A DNA stretch of 64,000 nt, from positions 1 through 64,000 of the forward strand of contig MGGO01000031.1 in assembly GCA_001792465.1 (NCBI GenBank), given 5' to 3'. The notes beneath the pieces are model-generated. The model saw nothing but the letters and a program-made list of their open reading frames with translations. It searched no databases and was not told the DNA's origin. This document shows positions 51,581 through 60,385 of this stretch, one piece after another (the stretch's first letter is position 1; the number at the start of each line of letters is the position of its first letter). The translations under genes were made by a program, and so were the position numbers. Source of the stretch: Candidatus Woesebacteria bacterium RIFCSPHIGHO2_01_FULL_44_10. GTDB lineage: Bacteria; Patescibacteriota; Microgenomatia; UBA8517.

Positions 51581-52565
51581 TGATTAAATTCACTCCTTCT
51601 AAGTTTAGTTTATTATATTCCACCGGACCAATGGGAACTTGATTTTGTGGATCATCAACAAAGAAAAGGACGACCGGTCCCTTTTTGTAGCGCGAGCCAC
51701 CAAGGTAATCCATAACTTCCGGGCTACCACCAAAATGTTTCCCTGTCCAGGCCGCCGGGCCGGAGTCGGCAATGGCGGCAACGACTGCGTTTCCATTGGC
51801 AGTGTTTACAATTAAAACTTTACGATATTTATACCAATCCCGCAGGTACGGTTGGCGGCGACCCCAGTCAGGCAGATACAGAGTTTGAACTACGGCATAC
51901 CAGCGTTCGGTTTCCTCCAAGTTACGGGTAAACTTGTCTTTTGAAGGGGCAAAATAACCCCAGGCTCCAAGGCCCGGAGCAATGCCCTCTTTAAGCATTT
52001 CGCTGTCCTGGCTGTGATTGGCCAGGGTATCGCCGGGGTAGCGCCTCAAGTGCTGCTCAGCCCCAATGTAGCCGTAAGTGGTGTTAAGGTGCTCCCCCTC
52101 TAATGTTGCCCGTGCTTTAATTCCAATAACACCCTCAAAAACCTGCTCAAGATTTTTTTCTTCTTCGCGGCTCAAGGGCCTGGGTTTTTCGGGAATAACC
52201 TCTTTCAAGGATTCAATCAATACTTTTTTGGGTGCTTCAGGAGATTGAGTAGATTCACCCACAGTTTTTAGTCTTTCCACAACTTCATGGGCAGGGGGCA
52301 GGGCTTTTTGCCCCTTAGGTGGGGAAAGAAGAAGCACTCCGGCCAAAGCGCTAGCACCAATGATTTTAGCGGAGTGCTCACGGACACGGCCCAAATCCAG
52401 CCCCTTCTTTTCCAAATATTTCTTTGCTTTGGGATACTTTTGGGCAAACTCATCTCTTACCTCGAACTGTTTGACTTTGAGCTTTTGCCGCAGGGCCTCG
52501 GCTTTCTCCCGGGCAGCATCAACTTTAATGTCAAAATAAGTCTGTGTGGGTACCTTTCCCCCCAT
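51573..52565 (-). CDS. Membrane-linked protein with possible double-psi barrel domain
   Basis: 330 residues. The first 85 are charged, followed by one membrane helix (IIGASALAGVLLLSPP). The C-terminal region (VLIVNTANGNAVVAAIADSGP ... SPEVMDYLGG) is like the N-x-x-G and D-x-GP elements of RlpA/3D double-psi beta barrels, which act on or near peptidoglycan. Assignment is tentative. Confidence 0.45.
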   Translation of the reverse strand: MGGKVPTQTYFDIKVDAAREKAEALRQKLKVKQFEVRDEFAQKYPKAKKYLEKKGLDLGRVREHSAKIIGASALAGVLLLSPPKGQKALPPAHEVVERLKTVGESTQSPEAPKKVLIESLKEVIPEKPRPLSREEEKNLEQVFEGVIGIKARATLEGEHLNTTYGYIGAEQHLRRYPGDTLANHSQDSEMLKEGIAPGLGAWGYFAPSKDKFTRNLEETERWYAVVQTLYLPDWGRRQPYLRDWYKYRKVLIVNTANGNAVVAAIADSGPAAWTGKHFGGSPEVMDYLGGSRYKKGPVVLFFVDDPQNQVPIGPVEYNKLNLEGVNLINV

Positions 52566-52600
52566 GTTATTTCATTATACAATGAAGTTGGACAAGTTCA

Positions 52601-53440
52601 TTATCCTCCAATCAACTTTTTACTCTGGGGCAAAAAATTCTTCCTGGAAACAATTGAGCGCTTGAGGCGCTTCTCAAGTTTTTTTCTGGCACCACCGGCA
52701 ATATCTCCACCGGCGCGGGCATCTTTTTTAAGTTTGGGCACCCCTTTTGAGTCCTCAACCCGATGGATCTCAGTTGTGGCCCGCTCTCCCAACATGGTAA
52801 AAATCAATTCAAAATCGTCCATATGGTCGCGTAGATTTTCCCTTTTTAGCCCCTTTAATCTTTTGTACTGGCTGGGGGTAACTCCAAATGCGGCTTTGGA
52901 AATCTCAGCGGTCAAAATTTTGTAATCTTTTTTGGCTTTTGCGCCACGTTTTTGCCACTCGTCGGTTAGTTCTTCACGAATAACAATCCCACGCATCCTT
53001 TTTTCAATCCAGTCGCCAGGGTAACCTTTGGCTTTATACAAAACCCTGGTTCTCTTAGTCGCCAATTCCGGATCTTCAATCTCTTGAATGCGTTCATACC
53101 CAACCTTTGCCAACCATCGTTTAAATGGCTCTGCCTTCGGGGAAGGGATAGATTGAATGAGGCGAAATATCCCTTCTGTGTTCCAACAATAAGCCTTCTG
53201 TTTGCCTCCAGGAGTTCTAATTTCCAACATAAGGGGTGGTACAAATTGTACCCCCCCTTTGCTCATTAATTTTCTCAACTCAGTATCCCTGGATTTGAGG
53301 CGCTTGAAATACTGAGCCGGATCTCTGGAGTCTGTCAGAGCTTCAATTATGTCGTTAACCACGAACCACCACTCATTTTTATAAATGGTCTTTCTAATTC
53401 CTTTCCCCCTAAAAATGGCAATCTTTGTGTTTTCTTCCAT
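52601..53440 (-). CDS. BRO-N domain protein (paralogue)
   Basis: Start at the ATG at 53440 (279 residues). Same architecture as 46999-47829: IAIFRGKGIRKT, WFVVNDIIEAL, TEGIFRLIQSIPSP, FKRWLAKVGYERI, and shared C-terminal motifs (GGDIAGGARKKLE against GGGIAGNARKQIE). The pair are old paralogues 5.6 kb apart in opposite directions. Confidence 0.8.
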   Translation of the reverse strand: MEENTKIAIFRGKGIRKTIYKNEWWFVVNDIIEALTDSRDPAQYFKRLKSRDTELRKLMSKGGVQFVPPLMLEIRTPGGKQKAYCWNTEGIFRLIQSIPSPKAEPFKRWLAKVGYERIQEIEDPELATKRTRVLYKAKGYPGDWIEKRMRGIVIREELTDEWQKRGAKAKKDYKILTAEISKAAFGVTPSQYKRLKGLKRENLRDHMDDFELIFTMLGERATTEIHRVEDSKGVPKLKKDARAGGDIAGGARKKLEKRLKRSIVSRKNFLPQSKKLIGG

Positions 53441-53540
53441 TTCTTTATTTGTATCAACTCCGACACCAAAACACAATTGCCCAACTTAAGCCCAGAAATT
53501 ATACAAGAATGAAGTCTAAACTCGAATCAGTTTTTGAAAT

Positions 53541-53565
53541 ACGTGCAAGGACGGACCTTGTACGT
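53541..53565 (-). other. 10-bp hairpin downstream of gltX
   Basis: ACGTGCAAGG and CCTTGTACGT pair over 10 positions (one G-U) around ACGGA. It lies just after the gltX stop but no U-run follows on either strand, so it may be an RNA-stabilising hairpin and not a terminator. Confidence 0.4.
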
Positions 53566-53570
53566 CATTC

Positions 53571-54797
53571 CTAGCCCAGAACTTTTTGAAGTCTTTTGAT
53601 GGATTCCTCCCTCCCTAAAATCTCAATTGATTCATTGATCGGGGGGGTGATTTTTTGACCGGTGAGGGCAATACGTAAGTCCATAAAAAAGTCCCCTACT
53701 TTAAAGCCATTCTTTTGGGGAACTTTATCTAAAGATTCGTTCTTCTCCAAAGCTGCAATAGCGGCAGCAAGATGCTTTTTATAATTCCTGCCTAGTAATT
53801 TTCTATCCACTTCCACTTCGGAAGTGGCCAGAAAGAAAGAGCACAGCGAGTCGAATTCTTTGAGAGTTTTGATGCGGGTTTTTACTAAGGGAACTAATTT
53901 TTCGACTAGATCTTTATCATACTTACCTTCAAAGAAATCATAAATTTTTGCTTTTAGATCCTCGTTTTTCATTTCCCGAATATATTCACCGTTGATCCAA
54001 TCGAGTTTATCTCTGTCAAAAATTGGTCCGGTCTTGCGGACGCGGGCAAGGTCAAGATTTTTAACAAAATCGTCAAAAGAAAAAATTTCTTTTTCTTCCG
54101 GATGACTCCAGCCCAAAAGGCATAAAAAATTTACCAAAGCTTCGGGTAGATAGCCTTCCTGCTGATACCAAGACAAAGCCACCGGATTTTTTCGCTTAGA
54201 AATTTTGCTGCGGTCAGCGTTTCGCAAAAGCGGCATGTGGCCAAACTCCGGCAAGGCGGCCCCAAGCGCCTGATAAACCGTAATTTGGCGGGGGGTGTTG
54301 CTGATGTGATCCTCGGCCCGAATGACGTGGCTTATTTTCATCTCAATATCGTCAACCACGACCGCAAAATTGTAAGTCGGAAAGCCGTCTTTTTTGATGA
54401 TGGCAAAATCTTTCATTTCTTCCTTAGGAAAAGTAATTTCTCCTCGAATCAGGTCTTGCCAAGAAACGTACTCTCGGGGTACGCGCAAAATTATACCCCC
54501 GTCTTCCTCATACGCTTTATCTTCATCCAGAAGCCTTTGAGCATATTTTTTATAAACATCCAGCCGGTCGGACTGACGGTAAAATTCATCCCAAGTAAAA
54601 CCCAACCATTTTAGTCCTTCCTCAATCACTTTGATTCCACCTTCCACTTCCCGTTTTTTATCCGTATCTTCGATTCTTAAAATAAATTTACCTTTATTTT
54701 TGCGGGCCATGGCCAGATTAAACAAAGCAATGTAGGCTGTCCCCACATGAGCAAAGCCGGTAGGTGATGGGGCGATTCTGGTTCGTACGTTAGGCAT
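53571..54797 (-). CDS. gltX: Glutamyl-tRNA synthetase
   Basis: Start at the ATG at 54797 (408 residues). Class I motifs: RIAPSPTGFAHVGTA (HIGH-like), RIEDTDKKRE, HVIRAEDHISNTPRQ and SKISKRK (KMSKS-like). The anticodon-binding part is shorter than in typical 470-residue enzymes but keeps the ALTG-x-ITPPI end. No glutaminyl-tRNA synthetase is seen, so it may be non-discriminating and charge tRNA-Gln with Glu, to be amidated elsewhere. Confidence 0.93.
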   Translation of the reverse strand: MPNVRTRIAPSPTGFAHVGTAYIALFNLAMARKNKGKFILRIEDTDKKREVEGGIKVIEEGLKWLGFTWDEFYRQSDRLDVYKKYAQRLLDEDKAYEEDGGIILRVPREYVSWQDLIRGEITFPKEEMKDFAIIKKDGFPTYNFAVVVDDIEMKISHVIRAEDHISNTPRQITVYQALGAALPEFGHMPLLRNADRSKISKRKNPVALSWYQQEGYLPEALVNFLCLLGWSHPEEKEIFSFDDFVKNLDLARVRKTGPIFDRDKLDWINGEYIREMKNEDLKAKIYDFFEGKYDKDLVEKLVPLVKTRIKTLKEFDSLCSFFLATSEVEVDRKLLGRNYKKHLAAAIAALEKNESLDKVPQKNGFKVGDFFMDLRIALTGQKITPPINESIEILGREESIKRLQKVLG

Positions 54798-54827
54798 CTT
54801 CAATTGAATTTTACCACCGACCCCACG

Positions 54828-54833
54828 TATACT
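54828..54833 (+). promoter_or_regulatory. -10 box of the gene at 54843
   Basis: TATACT ends 9 nt before the ATG. It lies between the divergent gltX start and this gene. Confidence 0.5.
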
Positions 54834-54842
54834 CAAAAGAGA

Positions 54843-55886
54843 ATGACCAGTCTGACTCAAGTTGCTATCTCAACCCGAAAAATAATCCGCTATGGCATCT
54901 ACGGTATCTTGGGATTAATTGCTTTAAGAATTATTTTTGGGCTGGGTATTAATTTGTACAAAAGGCTTTTCCCCAAGCCTCCGCCTCCCCCAACGGTCGC
55001 TTTTGGCAAATTGCCTGGTTTGCCGTTTCCTGAAAAAGAGCGACCGCAAGTAACCTATACTCTGCAAACCGTAACTGGGCAGCTGCCTGCTCTGCCTACC
55101 CAGACCAAGGTTTACTTCATGCCCCAGCTGTCATCTAACCTATTGGCCCTGGAGTCGGCCAAACAAAAGGCCACTTCTCTAGGTTTTGTCAGCGAACCAA
55201 TTGCCAAAAGTGAAACTATTTACACTTTTCCCCATCCCAGAGTTCCATCAGATCTTGAAATGAATATCATTACCGGAAGCTTCTCCATTAGTTACAACCT
55301 CTCCATTGATTCCTCTCCAGTTGAAAGAAGGCCTTCCTCACCAGAAATTGCGGCAAGCCAGGTAAGGAGCTTTCTGTCCTCGGCAAATCTTCTACCGGAA
55401 GATCTAACCGGCCAGACCAGCCATGAATTCCTAAAAATTGAAGCTCTCAGGCTGGTTGACGCTATTTCTCTCTCAGAGGCAGATCTGGTCCGGGTAAACC
55501 TTTTCAGACGTGCTTACGATGAGTTGCCGGCGGTCACTCCGGATCCTAAGCGAGCTAATGTTTGGTTCTTGGTAACAGGGGCCAGCCAGCGCGAAAAACA
55601 AATTGTCAACGGTGAGTATCACTACTTCCCCGTCGATGAAGAGCAGTCCTCTACCTACCCCATTAAAACCGCGCAGGACGCCTACAATGAGCTTGCCGCG
55701 GGCGCAGGATATATCGCCAATATGGGACAAAGTGAGAGTGGGCAGGTAGTGATAAGGGAAGTGTATTTAGCTTACTATGACGCCGGTGAACAAGTAGAAT
55801 TTTACCAGCCAGTTATTGTCTTTGCCGGCGACAACAACTTTATAGCCTACGTCCCCGCTGTCACGGCTGATTATTACGAAGAGTGA
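54843..55886 (+). CDS. Membrane-anchored extracellular hypothetical protein
   Basis: Start at the ATG at 54843 (347 residues), decided by the -10 box. One membrane helix (YGIYGILGLIALRIIFGLGI), a Pro-rich spacer (KPPPPPTVAFGKLPGLP), then a large beta-rich domain (GEYHYFPVDEEQSSTYPIKTA). This is a common protein of Microgenomates-type genomes and presumably sits on the outer face. No enzymatic motif is seen. Confidence 0.65.
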   Translation: MTSLTQVAISTRKIIRYGIYGILGLIALRIIFGLGINLYKRLFPKPPPPPTVAFGKLPGLPFPEKERPQVTYTLQTVTGQLPALPTQTKVYFMPQLSSNLLALESAKQKATSLGFVSEPIAKSETIYTFPHPRVPSDLEMNIITGSFSISYNLSIDSSPVERRPSSPEIAASQVRSFLSSANLLPEDLTGQTSHEFLKIEALRLVDAISLSEADLVRVNLFRRAYDELPAVTPDPKRANVWFLVTGASQREKQIVNGEYHYFPVDEEQSSTYPIKTAQDAYNELAAGAGYIANMGQSESGQVVIREVYLAYYDAGEQVEFYQPVIVFAGDNNFIAYVPAVTADYYEE

Positions 55887-55889
55887 AAA

Positions 55890-55979
55890 TCATCCCCTTC
55901 GAAGCTCTCGAAAAAGCAATCCCGCCCCTAAAAGCAAAATCCCCCACGACACAATAATCAGTAAGGTTAAATTACTCAT
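55890..55979 (-). CDS. 29-residue membrane peptide
   Basis: One hydrophobic helix (LTLLIIVSWGILLLGAGLLF) with a basic tail RELRRG. It lies in a row with two more tiny membrane ORFs on the minus strand, which argues against chance. Function unknown. Confidence 0.45.
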   Translation of the reverse strand: MSNLTLLIIVSWGILLLGAGLLFRELRRG

Positions 55980-55991
55980 CGTAAACTCATG

Positions 55992-56087
55992 TTACCTTTT
56001 CTTTATCAGAAAGTAAATAAATAAATAAAGCAAACCCGTTAGGGCAGTTGCCACCGAGAAAATCCTTATAATATCTTCAAAATTCAT
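55992..56087 (-). CDS. 31-residue membrane peptide
   Basis: MNFEDIIRIFSVATALTGLL then a Tyr/Phe-rich helix ending KKR. Four bases downstream of the next small membrane gene. A conserved-looking N-terminal acidic/C-terminal basic topology suggests a real single-pass protein. Confidence 0.45.
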   Translation of the reverse strand: MNFEDIIRIFSVATALTGLLYLFIYFLIKKR

Positions 56088-56090
56088 AAA

Positions 56091-56288
56091 TTAACTACTT
56101 TTATTAATCAGCAAGGCGAAACTTACAGAAACCAAAGATAAAGATAGCCCCCATATTCCAGTAGTAATAATATTCTGTAAATCCCTGGTTGAAAAGATGG
56201 GGGCGACAACTCCACCGGCAAACCAAGTAACCCCCACATTCGCGACGAACTCAGAAAGTATGCGGCGCTGGTGGACAGTTAACCTCAC
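56091..56288 (-). CDS. Small membrane protein
   Basis: 65 residues with two helices (FVANVGVTWFAGGVVAPIF, IWGLSLSLVSVSFALLI). The N-terminus QRRILSEFVANVGVTWFA matches a small membrane protein frequently found in bacteria as a stand-alone gene. It heads the run of tiny membrane ORFs that follows the carboxypeptidase gene. Confidence 0.6.
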   Translation of the reverse strand: MRLTVHQRRILSEFVANVGVTWFAGGVVAPIFSTRDLQNIITTGIWGLSLSLVSVSFALLINKSS

Positions 56289-56302
56289 TAATAAATTCTA
56301 AC

Positions 56303-57193
56303 CTAAAATTTAACTTCTTGCCAGGAGTAATTTTCAAAAATCCAATCAATTAATTCCCTTGTTTCACCAAACCGATCTTGGGAACCTAGAAGAGCAATAA
56401 TTATTTTGTGCCCATCCCGCTCAATATAAGTTACCAGATTCTCCCGTGCATCCTCAGTCCAGCCGGTCTTAATGCCAACAACCCCGTCAACCACCCCCAA
56501 AAGCTCATTGATATTAATTAGATAATGAGCAATTTCTCCGTCAACGCTCGTGACTCTGGTTTCCTTAGTCCCAACAATCTGGGCAAATTCTGGATTTTGC
56601 ATGGCAATTTGAGAAAGCCGAACTAAATCTCTGGCCGTGGAAACGTGATCCTCACCATCAAGACCGGTGGGGTTTGCAAATAGGGTGTGGTCAAGATGGT
56701 ACCTGGCCGCTTTCATATTCATGGCTGCGACAAACATTTCTCTGCCACCGGGATAGTCAGCGGCCAGTGCTTCAGCCGCGTCATTGGCTGAATAAATCAA
56801 AAGACCCTTCAAAAGATCCTTCGCGACCATTTCCTCCCCTGCTATCAATCCCATTTTTTGCCCGACCACTGACAGCGGTTTGACTTTCACTACATAGTCG
56901 TCAGGGTAATAGTCCATGGCAACCAGCGCCGTCATTATCTTAGTTGTTGAGGCAGGAAGAAGTGTTTGGTCCGCATTTTTCTCATACATAACAACTGACG
57001 AGTCGAGGTCAACCGCAGTCACCCCTTGGGCTGAAAGCACGGGAAACCCCTCGGTGTTGCCCAAAACCGGCAGAAGGCTAAAGGCAGCAACCGGTTTTGG
57101 TTGGCTAACCACAACAAAGTCAGGTTTGGACAAGGCCAGGGCCGAGCTGGCTATAAAAACAAATGAGAGCATGGACAGCAAGAGAAGTTTCAT
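56303..57193 (-). CDS. D-alanyl-D-alanine carboxypeptidase (S11 family)
   Basis: 296 residues with an N-terminal signal peptide. All three active-site motifs are present: STTK (SxxK), SAN in YSANDAAEAL, and KTG in KTGWTEDA. It trims the terminal D-Ala of peptidoglycan pentapeptides outside the membrane. The usual C-terminal PBP5 beta domain is missing, leaving only the catalytic domain. It overlaps aspS by 4 bp. Confidence 0.9.
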   Translation of the reverse strand: MKLLLLSMLSFVFIASSALALSKPDFVVVSQPKPVAAFSLLPVLGNTEGFPVLSAQGVTAVDLDSSVVMYEKNADQTLLPASTTKIMTALVAMDYYPDDYVVKVKPLSVVGQKMGLIAGEEMVAKDLLKGLLIYSANDAAEALAADYPGGREMFVAAMNMKAARYHLDHTLFANPTGLDGEDHVSTARDLVRLSQIAMQNPEFAQIVGTKETRVTSVDGEIAHYLININELLGVVDGVVGIKTGWTEDARENLVTYIERDGHKIIIALLGSQDRFGETRELIDWIFENYSWQEVKF

Positions 57194-58470
57194 GGTTTTA
57201 ATCTCTTCACGTCACGAGGCAGAAAAGTCGCTTCTTTTACACTTGGTAAATCAAGAATTTTCATGACGATCCGCCCAGGTCCAATTCCACCACCGCCGTG
57301 TGGGGGACAACCATATCTAAAAAAGTTCAGGTAATCTTTTAAATCGTCCAAGGACATCTTCTTTTCTTTTGCTTGCTTTTCCAAAACTTCAATTCTATGT
57401 TCCCGTTGAGCTCCAGTTGTAATTTCAATACCTTTGTAAAGTAAGTCAAAACTCATCGTTAAATCAGGATTATCTTTATGTCGCATGTGGTAAAAGGGTC
57501 TTGCCTCCTTCGGATAATCAATCAAGAATACAAAATCGTGCCCGGTTTCCTCCTTGATTAGACGTGATAATTCTTTTTCTTCTTCGGGAGTTACATCGTA
57601 TTCTTTCTCACTTTCTATTCCCAACTTATTCAATTTATTTTTAGCCTCAGCCATAGAAATTTTTGGGAACGGAATTTGGGGAATTTCTAGATCTACACCC
57701 ACATCTGCTTTAACTCTCTTAAATGCGCTTACCAACATCTTCTCTTCTTCAGCCATAACGTCGTAATGCGACTCAATAAATGAGATCTCGAAATCCCAAC
57801 CTGTAAACTCGGTCATGTGTCTAGTAGTAAACGAGAGCTCGGCTCGAAAAACTGGACCAACCATGAAAATTTTTTCAAAACCAGCCGCCATTGCCATCTG
57901 TTTGTAAAACTGGGGTGACTGTGCAAGAAACGCTTTTCTTTCAAAATATTTTACCTCGAAAACCTCCGCTCCTGATTCACTTGCTGTGCTCATAAACGAT
58001 GGGGAATAAACCTGAACATAGCCACCCTGTTCCCAATAGTCACGAAAGCCCTTTTCCAAAGCAGTCCATACCTCAAAAATTTGTCTTTTTCCTTCCTGCC
58101 TCAAGTTGATCCAACGCCAGTTAAATCTTTTTGTGGCTCCAACTTCTCCCTCTTTCGCTTGTATGGGTATAGGCAGCTCATCGGCAAGAGATAGAATTTT
58201 TAGCTTTTTTATTTGAATCTCCACTACGCCTGTTTCAAGATTTTTGTTGACTAGCTTTTCCGGGCGTTTTTTGACTTCGCCAGCAATTTCTACTACTGAC
58301 TCTGGTGTAACTCTCGGTAAACCTTTACCAACACATTGGACTAATCCACTTCGGTCCCTCAAATCAATGAAGGTAATCCCACCATGATCCCGGACTGAGT
58401 CCACCCAACCTTTAAGGAGAACTTTCTCCCCAACTTTTTTTGTTGTCTCAATGGCTAACGTTCTGTCCAT
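57190..58470 (-). CDS. aspS: Aspartyl-tRNA synthetase, archaeal/eukaryal type
   Basis: 426 residues, without the GAD insertion of bacterial AspRS. An OB-fold anticodon domain (VLLKGWVDSVRDHGGITFIDLRD, split here) precedes the class II core (FRAELSFTTRHMTEF, FYHMRHKDNPDLT, YGCPPHGGGGIGPGR). It charges tRNA-Asp and, if non-discriminating, also tRNA-Asn. The archaeal type points to old lateral transfer or CPR ancestry. Confidence 0.92.
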   Translation of the reverse strand: MDRTLAIETTKKVGEKVLLKGWVDSVRDHGGITFIDLRDRSGLVQCVGKGLPRVTPESVVEIAGEVKKRPEKLVNKNLETGVVEIQIKKLKILSLADELPIPIQAKEGEVGATKRFNWRWINLRQEGKRQIFEVWTALEKGFRDYWEQGGYVQVYSPSFMSTASESGAEVFEVKYFERKAFLAQSPQFYKQMAMAAGFEKIFMVGPVFRAELSFTTRHMTEFTGWDFEISFIESHYDVMAEEEKMLVSAFKRVKADVGVDLEIPQIPFPKISMAEAKNKLNKLGIESEKEYDVTPEEEKELSRLIKEETGHDFVFLIDYPKEARPFYHMRHKDNPDLTMSFDLLYKGIEITTGAQREHRIEVLEKQAKEKKMSLDDLKDYLNFFRYGCPPHGGGGIGPGRIVMKILDLPSVKEATFLPRDVKRLKP

Positions 58471-58491
58471 ACTGTCCGTATTTTAGCCCGC

Positions 58492-58519
58492 TTGACAGAC
58501 AATCGCAAGCTGTTATAAA
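58492..58519 (+). promoter_or_regulatory. Promoter of the gene at 58530
   Basis: Perfect TTGACA (58492-58497), 16-bp spacer, TATAAA (58514-58519). The ATG is 10 nt after the -10 box. It is one of the clearest promoters in the window. Confidence 0.7.
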
Positions 58520-58529
58520 ATTTCTCGGC

Positions 58530-58781
58530 ATGGCAAACCAACTCCTAAGGACTAGGGGTTTTTTAATGCTTATGGCGGAAAGAGAACAAATTGAAAAAAT
58601 GGTTCGCGGGGCTGACCCTGAACAAGTGTTACACCTTAAAGTGTTGACGGCTCGGCTGCTGTCACAGCGTAAAAAAGTGGATTTCGGACCAGCTTTATGC
58701 AAAGTAGCCACAAATGAGAGGCTGATTGAGCAACTAACTGTCTTGGCCAATGGCTCGAATGTCTCTAACTTTCAATTGTAA
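58530..58781 (+). CDS. Small helical hypothetical protein
   Basis: 83 residues (MANQLLRTRGFL ... EREQIEKMVRGADPEQVLHLKVLTARL). No family recognised. The strong promoter directly in front makes it a real gene even though its last 48 bases overlap the 3' end of recJ on the other strand. Confidence 0.55.
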   Translation: MANQLLRTRGFLMLMAEREQIEKMVRGADPEQVLHLKVLTARLLSQRKKVDFGPALCKVATNERLIEQLTVLANGSNVSNFQL

Positions 58782-60368
58782 GCTTTTGTGGCCGTTCCAG
58801 ACGTTTTCTTCCAGATTATAAGCGATGTCAATTTGATCTCCCAGAGATAGTTTTTGGGCTAGGTGGCCAAAGCTAAATGCAATGGCTTCAAATACTTTTT
58901 CTTGATTTCGCAGTACCAACTTCAAATGTTTATTATCTCCCCCCACGCTGCGTGCTTCCAATACTTCAACACCAAAAGTCGCAAAGCTGGGCGTCGGATT
59001 ACCCAACCCCGTAGGGTCAAAGTCGGCAATTTTTTCAGCCAGATCCTGGGTAAGGCTGCCAAAGCCAATTTCCGTATCAACGGTTAGACTACGAGATAAA
59101 ACCTCGTCGGTTAACAAGGGCTTGGCTATTTCATCCAGTTTTTGGTGGAATTCACTAATTCTTTCGGTTTTAATGCTAAATCCGGCCGCCATCGGATGGC
59201 CTCCGCCCTCTTCAATTAAGTCAGAAAGCTGCCGGATCGCCGCAATAATATTAAAGCCCGGAATTGAGCGGGCAGAGGCTTTGCTCATTTCACTGCCTTT
59301 GGCAATAACAACCGCTGGCCGCCAATGAGCTTCAACCAGCTTTGCCGCCGCCAAGCCAATCACCCCCTCGTGATAACTCTCATGAGCCAAAAGAATTACC
59401 CCCTTAAAACTTTTGTCTTTACTTGCCCCCCGGGTATGGGCAACAACCTCTTCAACGATTCTCTGCCGCTCGCTATTGGTTCTCCCCAAAAGCTGAGCTA
59501 ATTCTTGAGCGCGACTTTGCGCCGGGGTACACAAAAGCCGCAGTGAATCCAGAGCATGGGCAAGTCTGCCCATGGCATTGATTCGGGGTGCAATCACAAA
59601 GCCCACGTGGTAAGCGCCAACCCCTCCAGGGAATAAAGCTGCCTCACGCAAAAGTTCCAAGAGTCCCGGCCGCTGGGTGGTATTAAGATCGTTAAGACCG
59701 TATTTGGCAAATGATCGATTGGGGCCAATCAGAGGCAAAACGTCTGCAATGGTTCCAATTCCAGCCAGTTCCAAACCACTTTGACTGCCCAGTTCGCGGG
59801 CCAGAATCCAGGCTAGTCCCGCGCCACCGATTTTGTCCGTATGCACAGTTGCATACGCTTTGGGTAATTTTTTTTCTTTTTGATGGTGATCCGAAATAAT
59901 AACATCAATCCCCAACTTGTTAGCTGTGTCAACACCTTTGTGGGCTACTATCCCGTTATCAACGGTAAGTATTAATTTGAGGCCAGGATTTTGGTCCGCC
60001 AGCCGGCGGATTGAGTCTTTGTTGAGTCCGTATCCTTCTGAAAACCTCTCCGGAATATAGGGCATCACGTCAGCACCAAGGCTGTGAAGCGCTTCCCAGG
60101 CAATGGCAGTGGCACAAACTCCGTCTGCGTCATAATCCCCATAAACAATTATTTTTTCTTTGGCTTTGATGGCTTTTTTGATTCTTGCTGCCGCCTTTTT
60201 TACCTCACCTGATGAAATTCCAAGCTCTTTGAGAGTCAAATCCTTTGGGTGTTTAGGATTAAAAAATTCTTGACTGTTTTTAACACCTCTGTTTTCCAAA
60301 AGAATCTCTACAATTCTACTTGCACTACTTTTACTACTTGTAATACTTTTCTTAACTTCCCACTGCAT
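58734..60368 (-). CDS. recJ: Single-strand DNA exonuclease RecJ
   Basis: 544 residues. The DHH domain has IVYGDYDADGVCATAI, LTVDNGIVAHKGV and VIISDHHQ; the DHHA1 domain has GGGHPMAAGFS; the OB fold lies at 455-540. It degrades 5' single-stranded ends in repair and recombination. All catalytic motifs are intact. Confidence 0.93.
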   Translation of the reverse strand: MQWEVKKSITSSKSSASRIVEILLENRGVKNSQEFFNPKHPKDLTLKELGISSGEVKKAAARIKKAIKAKEKIIVYGDYDADGVCATAIAWEALHSLGADVMPYIPERFSEGYGLNKDSIRRLADQNPGLKLILTVDNGIVAHKGVDTANKLGIDVIISDHHQKEKKLPKAYATVHTDKIGGAGLAWILARELGSQSGLELAGIGTIADVLPLIGPNRSFAKYGLNDLNTTQRPGLLELLREAALFPGGVGAYHVGFVIAPRINAMGRLAHALDSLRLLCTPAQSRAQELAQLLGRTNSERQRIVEEVVAHTRGASKDKSFKGVILLAHESYHEGVIGLAAAKLVEAHWRPAVVIAKGSEMSKASARSIPGFNIIAAIRQLSDLIEEGGGHPMAAGFSIKTERISEFHQKLDEIAKPLLTDEVLSRSLTVDTEIGFGSLTQDLAEKIADFDPTGLGNPTPSFATFGVEVLEARSVGGDNKHLKLVLRNQEKVFEAIAFSFGHLAQKLSLGDQIDIAYNLEENVWNGHKSLQLKVRDIRAIGQDS

Positions 60369-60373
60369 ACTGG

Positions 60374-60379
60374 TATACT
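60374..60379 (+). promoter_or_regulatory. -10 box of the cca gene
   Basis: TATACT ends 6 nt before the ATG at 60386. The recJ start lies 18 bp away on the other strand. Confidence 0.5.
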
Positions 60380-60385
60380 AAAACT

